Below are positions 8,863-17,391 of a stretch of 64,000 nucleotides of DNA, piece by piece (the stretch's first letter is position 1; each line of letters opens with the position of its first letter). Origin of the DNA: DATEAV01 sp964575425 (lineage in GTDB: Bacteria; Chloroflexota; Anaerolineae; Anaerolineales; E44-bin32); assembly GCA_964575425.1 (NCBI GenBank), contig CAZNRD010000012.1:1-64000 (forward strand). Direction: 5' to 3'. A model generated the notes under the pieces. The model was not told the origin of the DNA. It made no database searches and saw nothing but the letters and a program-made list of their open reading frames with translations. The translations under genes and the position numbers were made by a program.

Positions 8863-9672
8863 ATGAGCGCAAACATCTTCCGACACGAGCTGCGGTCCCG
8901 GATGGGATCGGTGGGCGTCTGGTCGCTTGCGGTGGCGGCGATCATCCTGGTGTACTTCTCGTTCTTCCCGATGTTCGCTGACGAGGCGGCGCTGATGAAG
9001 GAGATGCTGGCGCGCTTCCCGAAGGAGATGCGCGCCGCGTTTGGCACTGACAAGATGGACCTATCGACCGTCCTGGGGTTCTACAGCTTCATCTTCCTGT
9101 TCGTCCAGCTCTGCCTGGCCATCCAGGCTGGCAACTACGGTTTTGGCCTGGTGTCGGTGGAAGAGAGCGAGCTGACGGCGGATTTCCTGCTGAGCAAGCC
9201 GGTGAGCCGCATGCAGGTCCTGAACAGCAAACTGCTGGCTGCGCTGATCGCCCTGACGCTCACCAACCTGGCTGTGTGGGTGAGCAGCTATGCAGCCGTG
9301 GCGCTCTTTCGCGAGGACCGCGAGTATGAGCCGCGCACGCTGCTGCTGCTGCTGCTCAGCGTCGTGATCTTCCAGCTCTTCTTCCTGAGCGTAGGGCTGG
9401 TCGTATCCCTGGTGGTCCGGCGCGTGCGCAGTGTGACGCCGTACTCGCTCGGCCTGGGCTTCGGGTCGTATGTGCTCAGCGCCTTCAGCGGCATCCTGGG
9501 GGACGTCAAGCTGGAGCTCATCACGCCGTTCAAGCACCTGGATGCGGCGCGCATCGTCCAGCAGGGTGCGTATGACACGCCGCTGGTGCTTCTCAACGTG
9601 GGCGTGACGCTCGTTTCGCTGGCCGCGGCCTACGTGCTCTACCTCCGCCGCGACATCCCCGCGGTTTCATGA
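8863..9672 (+). CDS. ABC-2 type transporter permease
   Basis: A 269-residue membrane protein: one N-terminal helix, a soluble stretch (about residues 40-65) and five further helices, the layout of ABC-2 permeases that carry a subunit-type domain. The motif SKPVSRMQVLNSKLLAALI after the second helix is the usual cytoplasmic coupling helix. It is about 45% similar by eye to the next gene, so the two look like an old tandem duplication forming a heterodimer. It works with the ATPase at 7981. Confidence 0.88.
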   Translation: MSANIFRHELRSRMGSVGVWSLAVAAIILVYFSFFPMFADEAALMKEMLARFPKEMRAAFGTDKMDLSTVLGFYSFIFLFVQLCLAIQAGNYGFGLVSVEESELTADFLLSKPVSRMQVLNSKLLAALIALTLTNLAVWVSSYAAVALFREDREYEPRTLLLLLLSVVIFQLFFLSVGLVVSLVVRRVRSVTPYSLGLGFGSYVLSAFSGILGDVKLELITPFKHLDAARIVQQGAYDTPLVLLNVGVTLVSLAAAYVLYLRRDIPAVS

Positions 9673-9683
9673 GGAGGTGGGTC

Positions 9684-10478
9684 ATGAACATCTTTGTGCG
9701 CGAGCTGAAGGCCAACAGCAAGTCACTCGTCATCTGGAGCGTTATCGTCCTGCTCCTTGTCCTGATGGGGGTGGGCAAGTTCTCGGCGTTTGCCGGGGAT
9801 GCGGAGATCGTTGCCGTGATGGACACCATCCCGCCGGCAGTCCTGGATGCGCTGAACATGCGCGCCTTCAACCTGACCACGCTGACCGGTTTCTACGGCG
9901 TGATGTTCCTCTACTTCGCTCTGATGGGAGCCGTCGCCGCGGCCATGTGGGGGAGCGATATCATCTCGAAAGAAGAGCGTGACAAGACAGTGGAGTTCTC
10001 GCTGGTGCTGCCGGTGTCACGGAGCCGGGTCGTCACCGCCAAGGCGCTGGCGGCCCTGGTCAACTGCATCGCCTTCGTGCTGATCACCTGGGTGGTGTCG
10101 CTGGTTGCCGTCCGCCCGTACAAGCCGGACGAGGCTTTCTATGACTTCCTGGCCCTCGAGATGCAGGCCATGTTCGCGATGGAGCTGATCTTCCTGGCCA
10201 TAGGGCTCCTGCTGGGATGCGCCATGAAGCGCTACCGGCGCGCCGGCTCGACCGCCGTGGCCATCATCCTGGGGACCTACCTGGTGTCGGTGCTCTCGGT
10301 CTTGCACAAGGACCTGGATCCTCTCAAGTACTTCACGCCGTTCCGCTACTTTGACGCCGGCGAACTCTTGCGGAATGGGCACATGGAGGGCACTTACCTG
10401 TTGCTGTCGGCGGGCATCATCGTCCTCTGCGTGGCGGCGGCCTACTGGACGTACCGGCGGCGCGATCTGTACATCTAG
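9684..10478 (+). CDS. ABC-2 type transporter permease (second subunit)
   Basis: A 264-residue permease with six hydrophobic segments and the same coupling-helix pattern (LPVSRSRVVTAKALAALV) as its neighbour. An upstream ATG at 9669 exists, but GAGGAGG lies between it and the ATG at 9684, which makes the latter the likely start. It closes the three-gene operon. Its C-terminal part (DPLKYFTPFRYFDAGELLRNG) has a decayed relative at 17.13-17.28 kb. Substrate is unknown. Confidence 0.87.
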   Translation: MNIFVRELKANSKSLVIWSVIVLLLVLMGVGKFSAFAGDAEIVAVMDTIPPAVLDALNMRAFNLTTLTGFYGVMFLYFALMGAVAAAMWGSDIISKEERDKTVEFSLVLPVSRSRVVTAKALAALVNCIAFVLITWVVSLVAVRPYKPDEAFYDFLALEMQAMFAMELIFLAIGLLLGCAMKRYRRAGSTAVAIILGTYLVSVLSVLHKDLDPLKYFTPFRYFDAGELLRNGHMEGTYLLLSAGIIVLCVAAAYWTYRRRDLYI

Positions 10479-10494
10479 CGTGACCTGCGGCGGC

Positions 10495-10516
10495 GACGGC
10501 ACGGGATCGCGCCGTC
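10495..10516. terminator. Hairpin between convergent operons (weak terminator candidate)
   Basis: GACGGC and GCCGTC pair around a short interrupted loop, 17 bases after the stop of the ABC-2 operon. There is no proper T-run, only GGGGCTTTG downstream, so intrinsic termination is uncertain. The rest of the gap to 10696 shows nothing. Confidence 0.3.
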
Positions 10517-10696
10517 ACGGGGCTTTGCCCCAATTCAAGCGCATGCGCACGGGTTCTGCGGATCCGCCACCGGGCATTGGAAGGCGGGGATGGTGGGCAC
10601 GCGGGCAATCGCCGCGCCGCTGAGAGACGCGCGACGAGATCAAAGGACGGGCCGTCGCGAGCGGCTTGTTGGTTTCATCCGCCGGGGACGGATTGC

Positions 10697-11443
10697 TCAG
10701 CGATACAGGATCTGGTCCTTGTACTTCTCGAGCATGCGGGCGTTGTAGTCCTCGCTCCCATCGACATTGGCCGCCAGGTAGATCGGCGGTGTGACCCCCC
10801 GTGACAGCAGTTCTTCGACCGTGGCCGCCACCAGCGCTTGCAGGATGGCGGTGCTGGTCACGCCGGAGGCGGGGCAGAACTTCTGGGGAGCCCCCTCTGC
10901 CTGGAGCAGGGCATCGCCAGGCTCGGCCTTGTTGTCGAGCACCACATCGGCGAACTCATACATCTTGCGGCCAGAGGAGTGGCGGGAGGGGAAGGCGTCC
11001 GTGTAGCGGCGCGAGGTCAATCCGATGACCTTGATCCCGCGCCGATGGGCCTCCTGCGCCATCTCGACCGGGACCGCGTTCCGCCCCGACACAGACACCA
11101 CGATCAGGACGTCGCCAGGCTGGATGGGGCTGTTGTCGAGCAGGATGCGGGCGTACCCCTCCAGGCGTTCGATGGCGGAGGTCAGCTTCGGCGGATGGAC
11201 GTCGAGCGAGGCGATTCCTGGGCCGAACAGCGGGTTGATCAGCATGAGGCCGCCGGCGCGGTAGACCAGGTCCTGGATCGGGAGCGAGGAGTGCGTGCAG
11301 CCGAAGGCGAAGATGCGCTGCCCTCGGGTGATGGCGTCGGCAAGCAGGCGTGCGCCTGCCTGCAGGGCTTCCATTTCTTCTTCTGCGACCTGCTGCAGCA
11401 GAGCAGCCACACCGTCCAGATACCGACAAGCGAGTGTTGACAT
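10697..11443 (-). CDS. SIS-domain sugar-phosphate isomerase-like protein
   Basis: A protein of about 248 residues with one SIS (sugar isomerase) domain: the phosphosugar-binding segments VVSVSGRNAVPVEMAQEA and FAFGCTHSSL fit the UPF0309-type SIS family. The start was placed at the ATG after AGGAGG, which lies inside the 3' end of the preceding nagA region; a GTG six codons earlier is less likely. It is the last gene of the DeoR-PTS operon. A role in converting or sensing an amino-sugar phosphate is inferred from context; the reaction is not known. It differs strongly from the two-domain SIS gene at 14913. Confidence 0.8.
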   Translation of the reverse strand: MSTLACRYLDGVAALLQQVAEEEMEALQAGARLLADAITRGQRIFAFGCTHSSLPIQDLVYRAGGLMLINPLFGPGIASLDVHPPKLTSAIERLEGYARILLDNSPIQPGDVLIVVSVSGRNAVPVEMAQEAHRRGIKVIGLTSRRYTDAFPSRHSSGRKMYEFADVVLDNKAEPGDALLQAEGAPQKFCPASGVTSTAILQALVAATVEELLSRGVTPPIYLAANVDGSEDYNARMLEKYKDQILYR

Positions 11444-11457
11444 CCCATCCTCCTGGG

Positions 11458-12618
11458 TCACGCGAATCCGTCCGAGCGGTAGACGATTTGGCCACCGACC
11501 ATGGTCAGCCGGACGTCAAGTTGCTGGTCGAGCAGGATGATGTCGGCATCGGCGCCCGGAGCGAGCACACCCTTGCGGCCGGTCCAGCCCATGGCCTCCG
11601 CGGGCGTGGCTGTGGCCGTGCGCAAGCATTCCTGGAGCGAGAGGCCGGTGAAAGCGATGAGATTTCGCAGGGCGGCGTCGAGGGTGATGGTGCTTCCTGC
11701 CAGCGTCCCCTCCGCGGTTCGAGCGACGCCGCTTCGGACGTGAACGGTCTGGCCGCCGAGGTCGTAATCCCCGTCGGGCAGGCCTGCGGCACGCGTCGAG
11801 TCGGTGATCAGCAGAACGCGGTCGCTGCCCTTTGCCCGAACCAGAAGCCGGATCACCGCCGGGTGGACATGGACGCCGTCGGCGATCACCTCCGCGTGAA
11901 TCCGGTCGTCCACCAGAACCGCGCCAACGACGCCAGGGGCCCGGTGGTGCAACGGCGGCATGCCGTTGAATGTGTGCGTCGACTGCCGCAGCCCCCGCTC
12001 GACAGCTTCTATCACCTGTTGGAAGGAGGCGGCGCTGTGGCCGACAGCGGTCTGGACGCCGGCCGCGGCGCAGCGCTCCACCAGGGCCATCCCGCCTTCG
12101 AGCTCAGGCGCCAGGGTGATCACACGGACGACGCTGGAGGCCAGCCAGCTCTCAACCTCGTCCGGGTCGGGGAGGCGCAGGCTGGCCACCGGCTGTGCGC
12201 CACTCTGGGCAGGATTCAGATATGGGCCTTCGATGTGGACCCCGAGGTGACTGGCGCCGTCGTCTGGCTGGGGTGTCGCCCGGACGTTCTCCAGAGCGCG
12301 CAGGATGCTTTCGGGTGGGGCAGCGATCGTCGTCGGCAGGTAGGCGGTGACACCGTGGCGGGCGAAAAAACGGGCCATCCCATGCAGAGCAACCGGCGTG
12401 GCATCCATGGCGTCGTGGCCGGCGGCGCCGTGGACATGCAGGTCGATCAGGCCGGGAGCCACCCAAAGGCCGTCGGCGGGCAGAAGCCGGTCTTCCGGGC
12501 CGGGCCTGAGGCGACCGGGCTCGAGGGCCATGATTTTCCCGCGCTCAATCACCAGGGTGTGATCGGGCCGGACCTGATGGGGAGTGAGCAAGGTGCCGCC
12601 GGAGATCAGAGTGCGCAT
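11458..12618 (-). CDS. nagA: N-acetylglucosamine/galactosamine-6-phosphate deacetylase
   Basis: A 386-residue amidohydrolase that removes acetate from an N-acetylhexosamine 6-phosphate. Key residues are visible: HVH at 61-63, the metal glutamate 130 in HIEGPYLNP, His194 (GHS), His215 (THTFNGM) and catalytic Asp273 (ITDSTRAAG). Length is normal for NagA/AgaA. It lies between the PTS permease and the SIS gene in one operon, which supports amino-sugar uptake by the PTS. There is no Shine-Dalgarno before the ATG; a perfect 34-base palindrome sits just upstream instead. NagA and AgaA cannot be separated by eye. Confidence 0.9.
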   Translation of the reverse strand: MRTLISGGTLLTPHQVRPDHTLVIERGKIMALEPGRLRPGPEDRLLPADGLWVAPGLIDLHVHGAAGHDAMDATPVALHGMARFFARHGVTAYLPTTIAAPPESILRALENVRATPQPDDGASHLGVHIEGPYLNPAQSGAQPVASLRLPDPDEVESWLASSVVRVITLAPELEGGMALVERCAAAGVQTAVGHSAASFQQVIEAVERGLRQSTHTFNGMPPLHHRAPGVVGAVLVDDRIHAEVIADGVHVHPAVIRLLVRAKGSDRVLLITDSTRAAGLPDGDYDLGGQTVHVRSGVARTAEGTLAGSTITLDAALRNLIAFTGLSLQECLRTATATPAEAMGWTGRKGVLAPGADADIILLDQQLDVRLTMVGGQIVYRSDGFA

Positions 12619-12640
12619 GTGGGCCGGTGCGTCTTGGGAG

Positions 12641-12674
12641 GGGGTTCGAGGAGGGAGCTCCCTCCTCGAACCCC
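12641..12674 (-). repeat. Perfect 34-base palindrome upstream of nagA
   Basis: Two 17-base arms are exactly complementary with no loop; each arm contains GGGGTTCGAGGAGGGAG or its complement. It fills most of the gap between the PTS IIC stop and the nagA start, and in RNA would make a very stable hairpin ending 22 bases before the ATG. There is no T-run, so it is probably an mRNA processing, stability or translation element, not a plain terminator. Confidence 0.75.
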
Positions 12675-12687
12675 TTGGCAGAGAAGG

Positions 12688-14004
12688 CTACACGCCAAAG
12701 AGCTTGGCGACAAGCCAGATCACGATGCCGGGTACGATGGCGTCTGGTACGGTGAAGCCCAGTGCCGTGGCGCCCATCGCCGTCAGGTCACCGAAGACCT
12801 GGAACTTGTAGGCGAAGCTGATGATCAACCAGCCGACGAAACCCCAGAGGAAGCCACCGGCGACGGCACCGCGGCGGCCGCCTGTGGCGTTGCCGAAGAT
12901 GGCACCGGCACCGCTGGCAAAGAAGGCCGCGATCATGCTCGGAAGCGGAACCGGCCAGCGGATCAGGGCAAGGACGACCATGCCCACCACCTGCCCGATC
13001 GTGCCGGAGATCAGTCCGATGATCAGTGAGTTGGGGGCGAACGGATAGATCACCGGGCAGTCGAGCGCGGGCTTGGCACCGGGGATCAGCTTCTCGGCCA
13101 CGCCCTTGAACGCCGGGACGATCTCGCCGATGAGCATGCGGACGCCCTGGAGCAGCACCAGCACACCGGCGGTGAAACCGAGCGCCTGAAGGATCGAGAA
13201 CAGCAGCCAGTTCTGGCCTCCGCTGATGTCGGCCTGGAAGGCGGCGACACCGATCCGGGCGACGGCCAGGATGGCGCCGATCAGGGTGACGACCAGCATC
13301 ACCAGAGAGATCGAGACGGCCATGTCCCTGAAGAAGGCCAGCCCTTCGGGGAGCTTCAGGTCTTCCGCTGTATCCTCCGGCTTGCCGACCAGCGCGCCAA
13401 CCCATGCGCCGAGCATGTTGAGCAGCGTCTGTCCGTGGCCGAAGGCGATCTCGTCGGACTTGGTGATCTTGCGCATCACCGGCTGGGCCAGGGCAGGGGC
13501 GAGGGTCATGTACAGGCCGTCGACGATGGAGGCCAGGACCACCACCCACACCAAGGGCAGTCCGAACGAGTGGAACAGGATGGCGAACGCCCCGGCGTGG
13601 ATCCAGATCATGTGGCCGGTCAGGTAGATGTAGCGGAACGGCGTGACCCGCGCCAGGATGATGTGCAGGACATAGCCGAAGAGCATCGTCCAGGCGATGG
13701 CGGCACCGATTTCCCTGAGGTTGGCGCTCTGCACAGCGCTGACCACCGCCTCGTCGAAGGTGACGAAGGTCTCGAATCCGGCGGCGGAGATGCCCTTCTC
13801 GAACATCGCCTGGATGGGGATCAGGGAGTTGATCAAGGCGCCGATGCCGACGCTCATGATCAGCAGCCCGAGCACGGTCTTGATCGTGCCGGCCAGCACC
13901 TCGCCGGCTGACTTGCGTTGGATGATCAGACCGACGAGGGCGATCAAGCCCAGCACAAAGGCTGGCAGCTTGACCAACTGCAGGATGAACTCAAACAGGC
14001 CCAT
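12688..14004 (-). CDS. PTS IIC component, ascorbate (UlaA/SgaT) type
   Basis: A 438-residue integral membrane permease with about 10-11 helices and the UlaA/SgaT features: the N-terminal LIQRKSAGEVLAGT stretch, GALINSLIPIQAMFE, the GHMIWIHAGA loop and the C-terminal PDAIVPGI. It imports and phosphorylates its sugar with the IIA and IIB genes just upstream in the operon. The UlaA family is named for ascorbate, but nagA and two SIS genes in the same operon argue for an amino sugar here. Enzyme I and HPr are not in the window. Confidence 0.88.
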   Translation of the reverse strand: MGLFEFILQLVKLPAFVLGLIALVGLIIQRKSAGEVLAGTIKTVLGLLIMSVGIGALINSLIPIQAMFEKGISAAGFETFVTFDEAVVSAVQSANLREIGAAIAWTMLFGYVLHIILARVTPFRYIYLTGHMIWIHAGAFAILFHSFGLPLVWVVVLASIVDGLYMTLAPALAQPVMRKITKSDEIAFGHGQTLLNMLGAWVGALVGKPEDTAEDLKLPEGLAFFRDMAVSISLVMLVVTLIGAILAVARIGVAAFQADISGGQNWLLFSILQALGFTAGVLVLLQGVRMLIGEIVPAFKGVAEKLIPGAKPALDCPVIYPFAPNSLIIGLISGTIGQVVGMVVLALIRWPVPLPSMIAAFFASGAGAIFGNATGGRRGAVAGGFLWGFVGWLIISFAYKFQVFGDLTAMGATALGFTVPDAIVPGIVIWLVAKLFGV

Positions 14005-14129
14005 GGAACATGTCCTCCTCGAGTATTCGCCCGGAGGGCTCGCGCGCCATCCGGGTGGAGCCGTGAGCGTGCAAGTGATGCCTTGGTCTCAAGTTCCGGG
14101 GGTCACCTCCTCCGCCTCCGCTGCTTGGC

Positions 14130-14411
14130 TCATCCGTTGGCGAGCTCGCGCACGGCGGCGACGATCTTGGCCTTGATCTCGGCCTTGTCGACCAGGTTTT
14201 GGATCAGGACCACCTTGCTGGACGTGCCCTTCAGGTGCATGGCCATGTCGGTTGGTGCGACGACGATGTCGGCCTGCTGGCCCTTGAAGGAGCCCAGGTC
14301 CCAGGGGATGACCTCGGCGGAGAGCCCCTCTGCCTTGAGGATCTCCTCGATGAAGAGCTTGAGCATCATGCTGGTGCCAAAACCCATGCCGCACAGGGTG
14401 GCAATCCGCAT
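14130..14411 (-). CDS. PTS IIB component, lactose/ascorbate superfamily
   Basis: A 93-residue cytosolic phosphocarrier with the phosphocysteine loop CGMGFGTSMM at its start (Cys7), the usual position for UlaB/SgaB and GatB-type IIB proteins. It accepts phosphate from IIA (14423) and passes it to the sugar at IIC (12688). The gap to IIA is 11 bases; the gap to IIC is 125 bases with nothing recognisable except the ribosome site. Normal length for the family. Confidence 0.88.
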   Translation of the reverse strand: MRIATLCGMGFGTSMMLKLFIEEILKAEGLSAEVIPWDLGSFKGQQADIVVAPTDMAMHLKGTSSKVVLIQNLVDKAEIKAKIVAAVRELANG

Positions 14412-14422
14412 CTAGGCCTCCT

Positions 14423-14920
14423 TCAGCAGGCTGCGCTGTCATGTTGGCCGGGCGGCTTCCATGCCCGGAGGACGGAAAGAAGCTGACGATCGCTGTCGGC
14501 TGTGCGCAGGCGTTGCAGTGCTGCGGCGTCGCCGAGCAGGTGGGCCAACTGCTGCAGCGCCTTCAGGTGCGCTTGCTTGTCGACGGCACCCATGGCCAGG
14601 ACGATGTCGACCGGATCGTTCTCGCTGTGACCGAAGGGGACGGGTGTGGCCAATGTCATCAGGGCCAGGCAGGGGCGGCGGACACCGTCCTCGGGGCGGG
14701 CGTGCAGCAGCACGACGCCCGGCGCAAGGACGGCGTAGGCCCCAAGCTCACGCAGCACCCGCTTCATGGCCTCGATGTAGGTTGGCTCCGTCGAACCCGT
14801 GGCGACGAGCAGTTCCCCGACGCGCTCAACAGCCTCCTGCCAGGAGGAGACGGATACGCATGCCCGTACTGTCTCCGGGGTGAGCAGCGAGGCCAGCGAG
14901 GCGGCGAGGGTGCTATTCAT
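14423..14920 (-). CDS. PTS IIA component, mannitol/ascorbate (type 2) family
   Basis: A 165-residue type-2 IIA domain. The phosphorylated histidine is His73 in the motif PGVVLLHARPEDGV, and the downstream ALMTLATPVPFGHSENDPV segment is the usual second motif. It is a stand-alone IIA, as with UlaC. It overlaps the stop of the upstream SIS gene by eight bases, so it belongs to the same transcript and is probably translationally coupled. Confidence 0.88.
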   Translation of the reverse strand: MNSTLAASLASLLTPETVRACVSVSSWQEAVERVGELLVATGSTEPTYIEAMKRVLRELGAYAVLAPGVVLLHARPEDGVRRPCLALMTLATPVPFGHSENDPVDIVLAMGAVDKQAHLKALQQLAHLLGDAAALQRLRTADSDRQLLSVLRAWKPPGQHDSAAC

Positions 14921-15977
14921 CCAGCTTCACCACGGCCTCAAGGTGAGTCGGGCGGTCGGGATCCAGCCCCACAGCCAGGGCACGTTCATAGGCCATGAGA
15001 TGCAGCAGGGGGAGGTAGAGAGGTGCGCGCCACACCTCGGGCAGCGACTCTTCCAGAGGGATCAGGGTGTCACACACCTCCGCCAGCGCGGGGTTGGCCG
15101 ATGGCGCCAGCGCCAGCGTACTCGCGCCCAGCGCGCGCATGTCTGCCAGGACTTTGCGTTCCTGCGCCTCGGCCTCGCTCATCAGGCCGATGACAAGGCT
15201 CCCTGGAGCCACCAGCGACATCGGGCCATGGCGGAACTCCAGGAAGTGGAAGGCTTCCGCATGGCACAGGGACATCTCTTTTGTCTTCAGCATCGCCTCG
15301 CTGGCAAGGCCGAAAAGTGATCCGCCTCCCAGATAGAAGAAGGTGTTGAGAGATCTCTGGCGGCCGAGCGCGACGGCGATCTGGCGATGGTCGCGCAGCA
15401 GGCGCTCGCCGGCGGCGACGAGGTGGGCAGTTGAGTCGGCGGCCTGGTCGGGCGCCAGCAGCCAGGCCACAGCAAGCATCATGCTGGTGAAGGACCGCGT
15501 CTGGGCGATGCTCTCTTCCTGGGCGGCAGGGATATCGATGACCCAACGGCAAGCCCGTGCCAGTTCACTGCAGGGGTAGCAGGTGACGGCCAGCGTGTCA
15601 CCATGGCCGGCCGCCCGGAAAGCCTCCAGGGCGTGCATCGTCTCGCTGGTCTCGCCCGAACGCGAGATCGCCACCAGCAGGGTGGGGCGGCCGGGCCGGA
15701 CCCAAGTTGAGCCGTGGAGCCAGAGATCGGAAGCAGGCGCGGCGCGGGCCACAGCGTCGTGGGACCGCTGGCATTCACGCGCCGCCCACAGGGCAAGGTA
15801 GTGCGTCGACCCGCAGCCGGTGAAGAGGATCTGGTCGTAGGCCGTCAGATTCGGTAGGTCCTCTCGATTTCTGGCACCCAGGTCGGCGAGGGTCTGCTCC
15901 CATACTCGGGGCTGGGAGAGGATCTCGGTGAGCGTGTGCTGGCCGGGCGTGATTTGGATCGTTGTCTCTCGGCTCAT
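14913..15977 (-). CDS. Two-domain SIS protein, AgaS/GlmS-isomerase family
   Basis: A 354-residue protein with two SIS domains (about 35-170 and 200-330). Phosphosugar-binding segments are clear: FTGCGSTHYLA, AISRSGETSETMHAL and EFRHGPMSLVAPG. This is the layout of AgaS-type deaminase/isomerases and of the isomerase half of GlmS without the glutaminase domain. With nagA in the operon it probably deaminates and isomerises the amino-sugar 6-phosphate. The longer open frame would run through the stop of the DeoR gene; the ATG used here starts 10 bases after that gene and has GAGG upstream. Confidence 0.85.
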   Translation of the reverse strand: MSRETTIQITPGQHTLTEILSQPRVWEQTLADLGARNREDLPNLTAYDQILFTGCGSTHYLALWAARECQRSHDAVARAAPASDLWLHGSTWVRPGRPTLLVAISRSGETSETMHALEAFRAAGHGDTLAVTCYPCSELARACRWVIDIPAAQEESIAQTRSFTSMMLAVAWLLAPDQAADSTAHLVAAGERLLRDHRQIAVALGRQRSLNTFFYLGGGSLFGLASEAMLKTKEMSLCHAEAFHFLEFRHGPMSLVAPGSLVIGLMSEAEAQERKVLADMRALGASTLALAPSANPALAEVCDTLIPLEESLPEVWRAPLYLPLLHLMAYERALAVGLDPDRPTHLEAVVKLDE

Positions 15978-15987
15978 TGGGTCAGCC

Positions 15988-16752
15988 TCAGACCTGGAGG
16001 ACGCGGACGCCCATAGCTTCCAGCGTGGCCACGATCTCGGGTGGGGCCTTGACATCGGTGACGATCAGGTGAGCGGCGGTGACGGGGGCGGTGCGGCTGG
16101 CGGCGACATGGCCGAACTTGGTGCTGTCGGCGACGACGATCGTTTGCTCCCCGATGGCCAGAATCGCCCGGTCGGTCATCAGCTCCTGCATGTGATCGCT
16201 GGTCAGGCCGTGTTCGGGGTGGATGCCTCGCATGCCGAGGATCACCCGGTCGACGCGCATGTCGCGCATGGCAGCCTCGGCGAAGTGACCGATGAGGGAG
16301 AGCTCAGAGCGTCGCAGGAAGCCGCCGACAACGACGACGGTGATAGCGGGTGAGGGGACCAGGGCATTGATGACGGTGAGGGCATTGGTGACGACGGTGA
16401 GTCGATCACGCCAGGCCAGGGCGCGGGCCACGGCCAGGGCCGTGGTGCCCGATCCGATGAAGACGGTCTCGTCGGGCTGGATCATCTCGGCCACGGCGCG
16501 CCCGATCCGGTCTTTGACCTCGGCCTGCTCGTCCATGCGCTGCAGCATGGGGGGTTCGGCCAGATTCCGGCGGCGGAGCGGGAGCACTGCGCCGCCGTGC
16601 GTGCGTTCGAGCAAGCCTCGCTGGTCCAGTTCGCGCAGGTCGCGGCGAATGGTCATCTGGGCCACCTCGAGCCGCCTGGCAAGTTCGGCGACCGTGGCCT
16701 GGCCTTCGCGCTGCACGATGTCTAGGATGGAGCGCAGCCGGCTCTCGCGCAT
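15988..16752 (-). CDS. DeoR family transcriptional regulator
   Basis: A protein of about 254 residues with the DeoR N-terminal helix-turn-helix (VAELARRLEVAQMTIRRDLRELDQRGLLERTHGGA) followed by the sugar-phosphate sensor domain (FIGSGTTALAVARAL, VVADSTKFGH). The frame stays open up to 16818, but the predicted promoter puts the transcript start inside that extension, so the second methionine (MRESRLRS) is used here. It heads the PTS/nagA/SIS operon and most likely represses it until a phosphorylated amino sugar appears. Confidence 0.88.
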   Translation of the reverse strand: MRESRLRSILDIVQREGQATVAELARRLEVAQMTIRRDLRELDQRGLLERTHGGAVLPLRRRNLAEPPMLQRMDEQAEVKDRIGRAVAEMIQPDETVFIGSGTTALAVARALAWRDRLTVVTNALTVINALVPSPAITVVVVGGFLRRSELSLIGHFAEAAMRDMRVDRVILGMRGIHPEHGLTSDHMQELMTDRAILAIGEQTIVVADSTKFGHVAASRTAPVTAAHLIVTDVKAPPEIVATLEAMGVRVLQV

Positions 16753-16818
16753 CGGGACCTGAGCGCCGGCCTTCCGCGAGAACGCCCGCGGTTGGTCGGC
16801 CTTGTGGGTTTCCAGCAT

Positions 16819-16867
16819 ATTGTAACGGGAACAGTTCGAATGTCAACAAATCGCACAATCTCGCACA
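16819..16867 (-). promoter_or_regulatory. Promoter and direct-repeat operator of the DeoR-PTS operon
   Basis: On the minus strand: -35 TTGACA (16841-16846), a 16-base spacer and -10 TACAAT (16819-16824). Immediately upstream are two direct repeats of TGTGCGA with a 10-base period (16851-16857 and 16861-16867 as TCGCACA on the plus strand), one helical turn apart, as often seen for DeoR/GlpR-type operators. Confidence 0.6.
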
Positions 16868-17129
16868 TGTCAAGATTGCTCTTCCTGAGCCATTCCATTT
16901 GATTAGTGATCGAGTTTCTCGCCTCTTTGGCGATGAGGTTATTGGACTTCCGTTCCTGATCGGCCGTCCCACTGGAGGCCAGCGGTGTGCAGCCGGGTGG
17001 TCAGCGCAGAGGCGGTCGCTACCCTGGTCACCTGTGGTGATCAGCTGGGGGTGCCGCGGACCGCCATCCAGCCGCACCACCCGGTCCGGGCGTTCCCCGA
17101 CATCTCAGCCCCTTCGAACTTGCATGAGC

Positions 17130-17280
17130 ATCGGGATCCCCTCAAGTACCTCACGTCGTTCCTGTGCTTCGACGCCGGCGGACTCTTGCGCAACGGCCGA
17201 TGGAGGCCACCTGACTGCTGGAGTGGAGGCCGTCCCCGTTGGCAGCGTCGCGGGGGCGTACCAGACTCATAGATGGCCCG
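17130..17280 (+). pseudogene. Decayed 3' fragment of an ABC-2 permease gene
   Basis: In one plus-strand frame the segment reads DPLKYLTSFLCFDAGGLLRNG, which closely matches DPLKYFTPFRYFDAGELLRNG near the C-terminus of the permease at 9684-10478; the DNA is also recognisably similar (CTCAAGTAC, TTCGACGCCGGCG, ACTCTTGCG). Similarity fades after about 17.23 kb and no start, upstream body or partner ATPase is present. It is a relic of a second ABC-2 permease copy left in the 570-base gap between two sugar operons. Nothing else was seen in the gap apart from the DeoR promoter and the terminator. Confidence 0.6.
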
Positions 17281-17339
17281 ATCATCCGTGCATCTGACGG
17301 TGGCGCGGACCCCCACACCCGCCAGAACCGGGCAGCGAA

Positions 17340-17373
17340 CGAAAAGGCCCAGCGGTTGATGCCGCTGGGCCTT
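17340..17373 (-). terminator. Rho-independent terminator of the galactan transport genes
   Basis: A perfect 12-base-pair stem (AAGGCCCAGCGG with CCGCTGGGCCTT) and a 6-base loop, followed on the minus strand by TTTTCG. It lies 19 bases after the stop of the MalG-type permease. Confidence 0.88.
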
Positions 17374-17391
17374 GTGTCTTCGTCGGACAGG

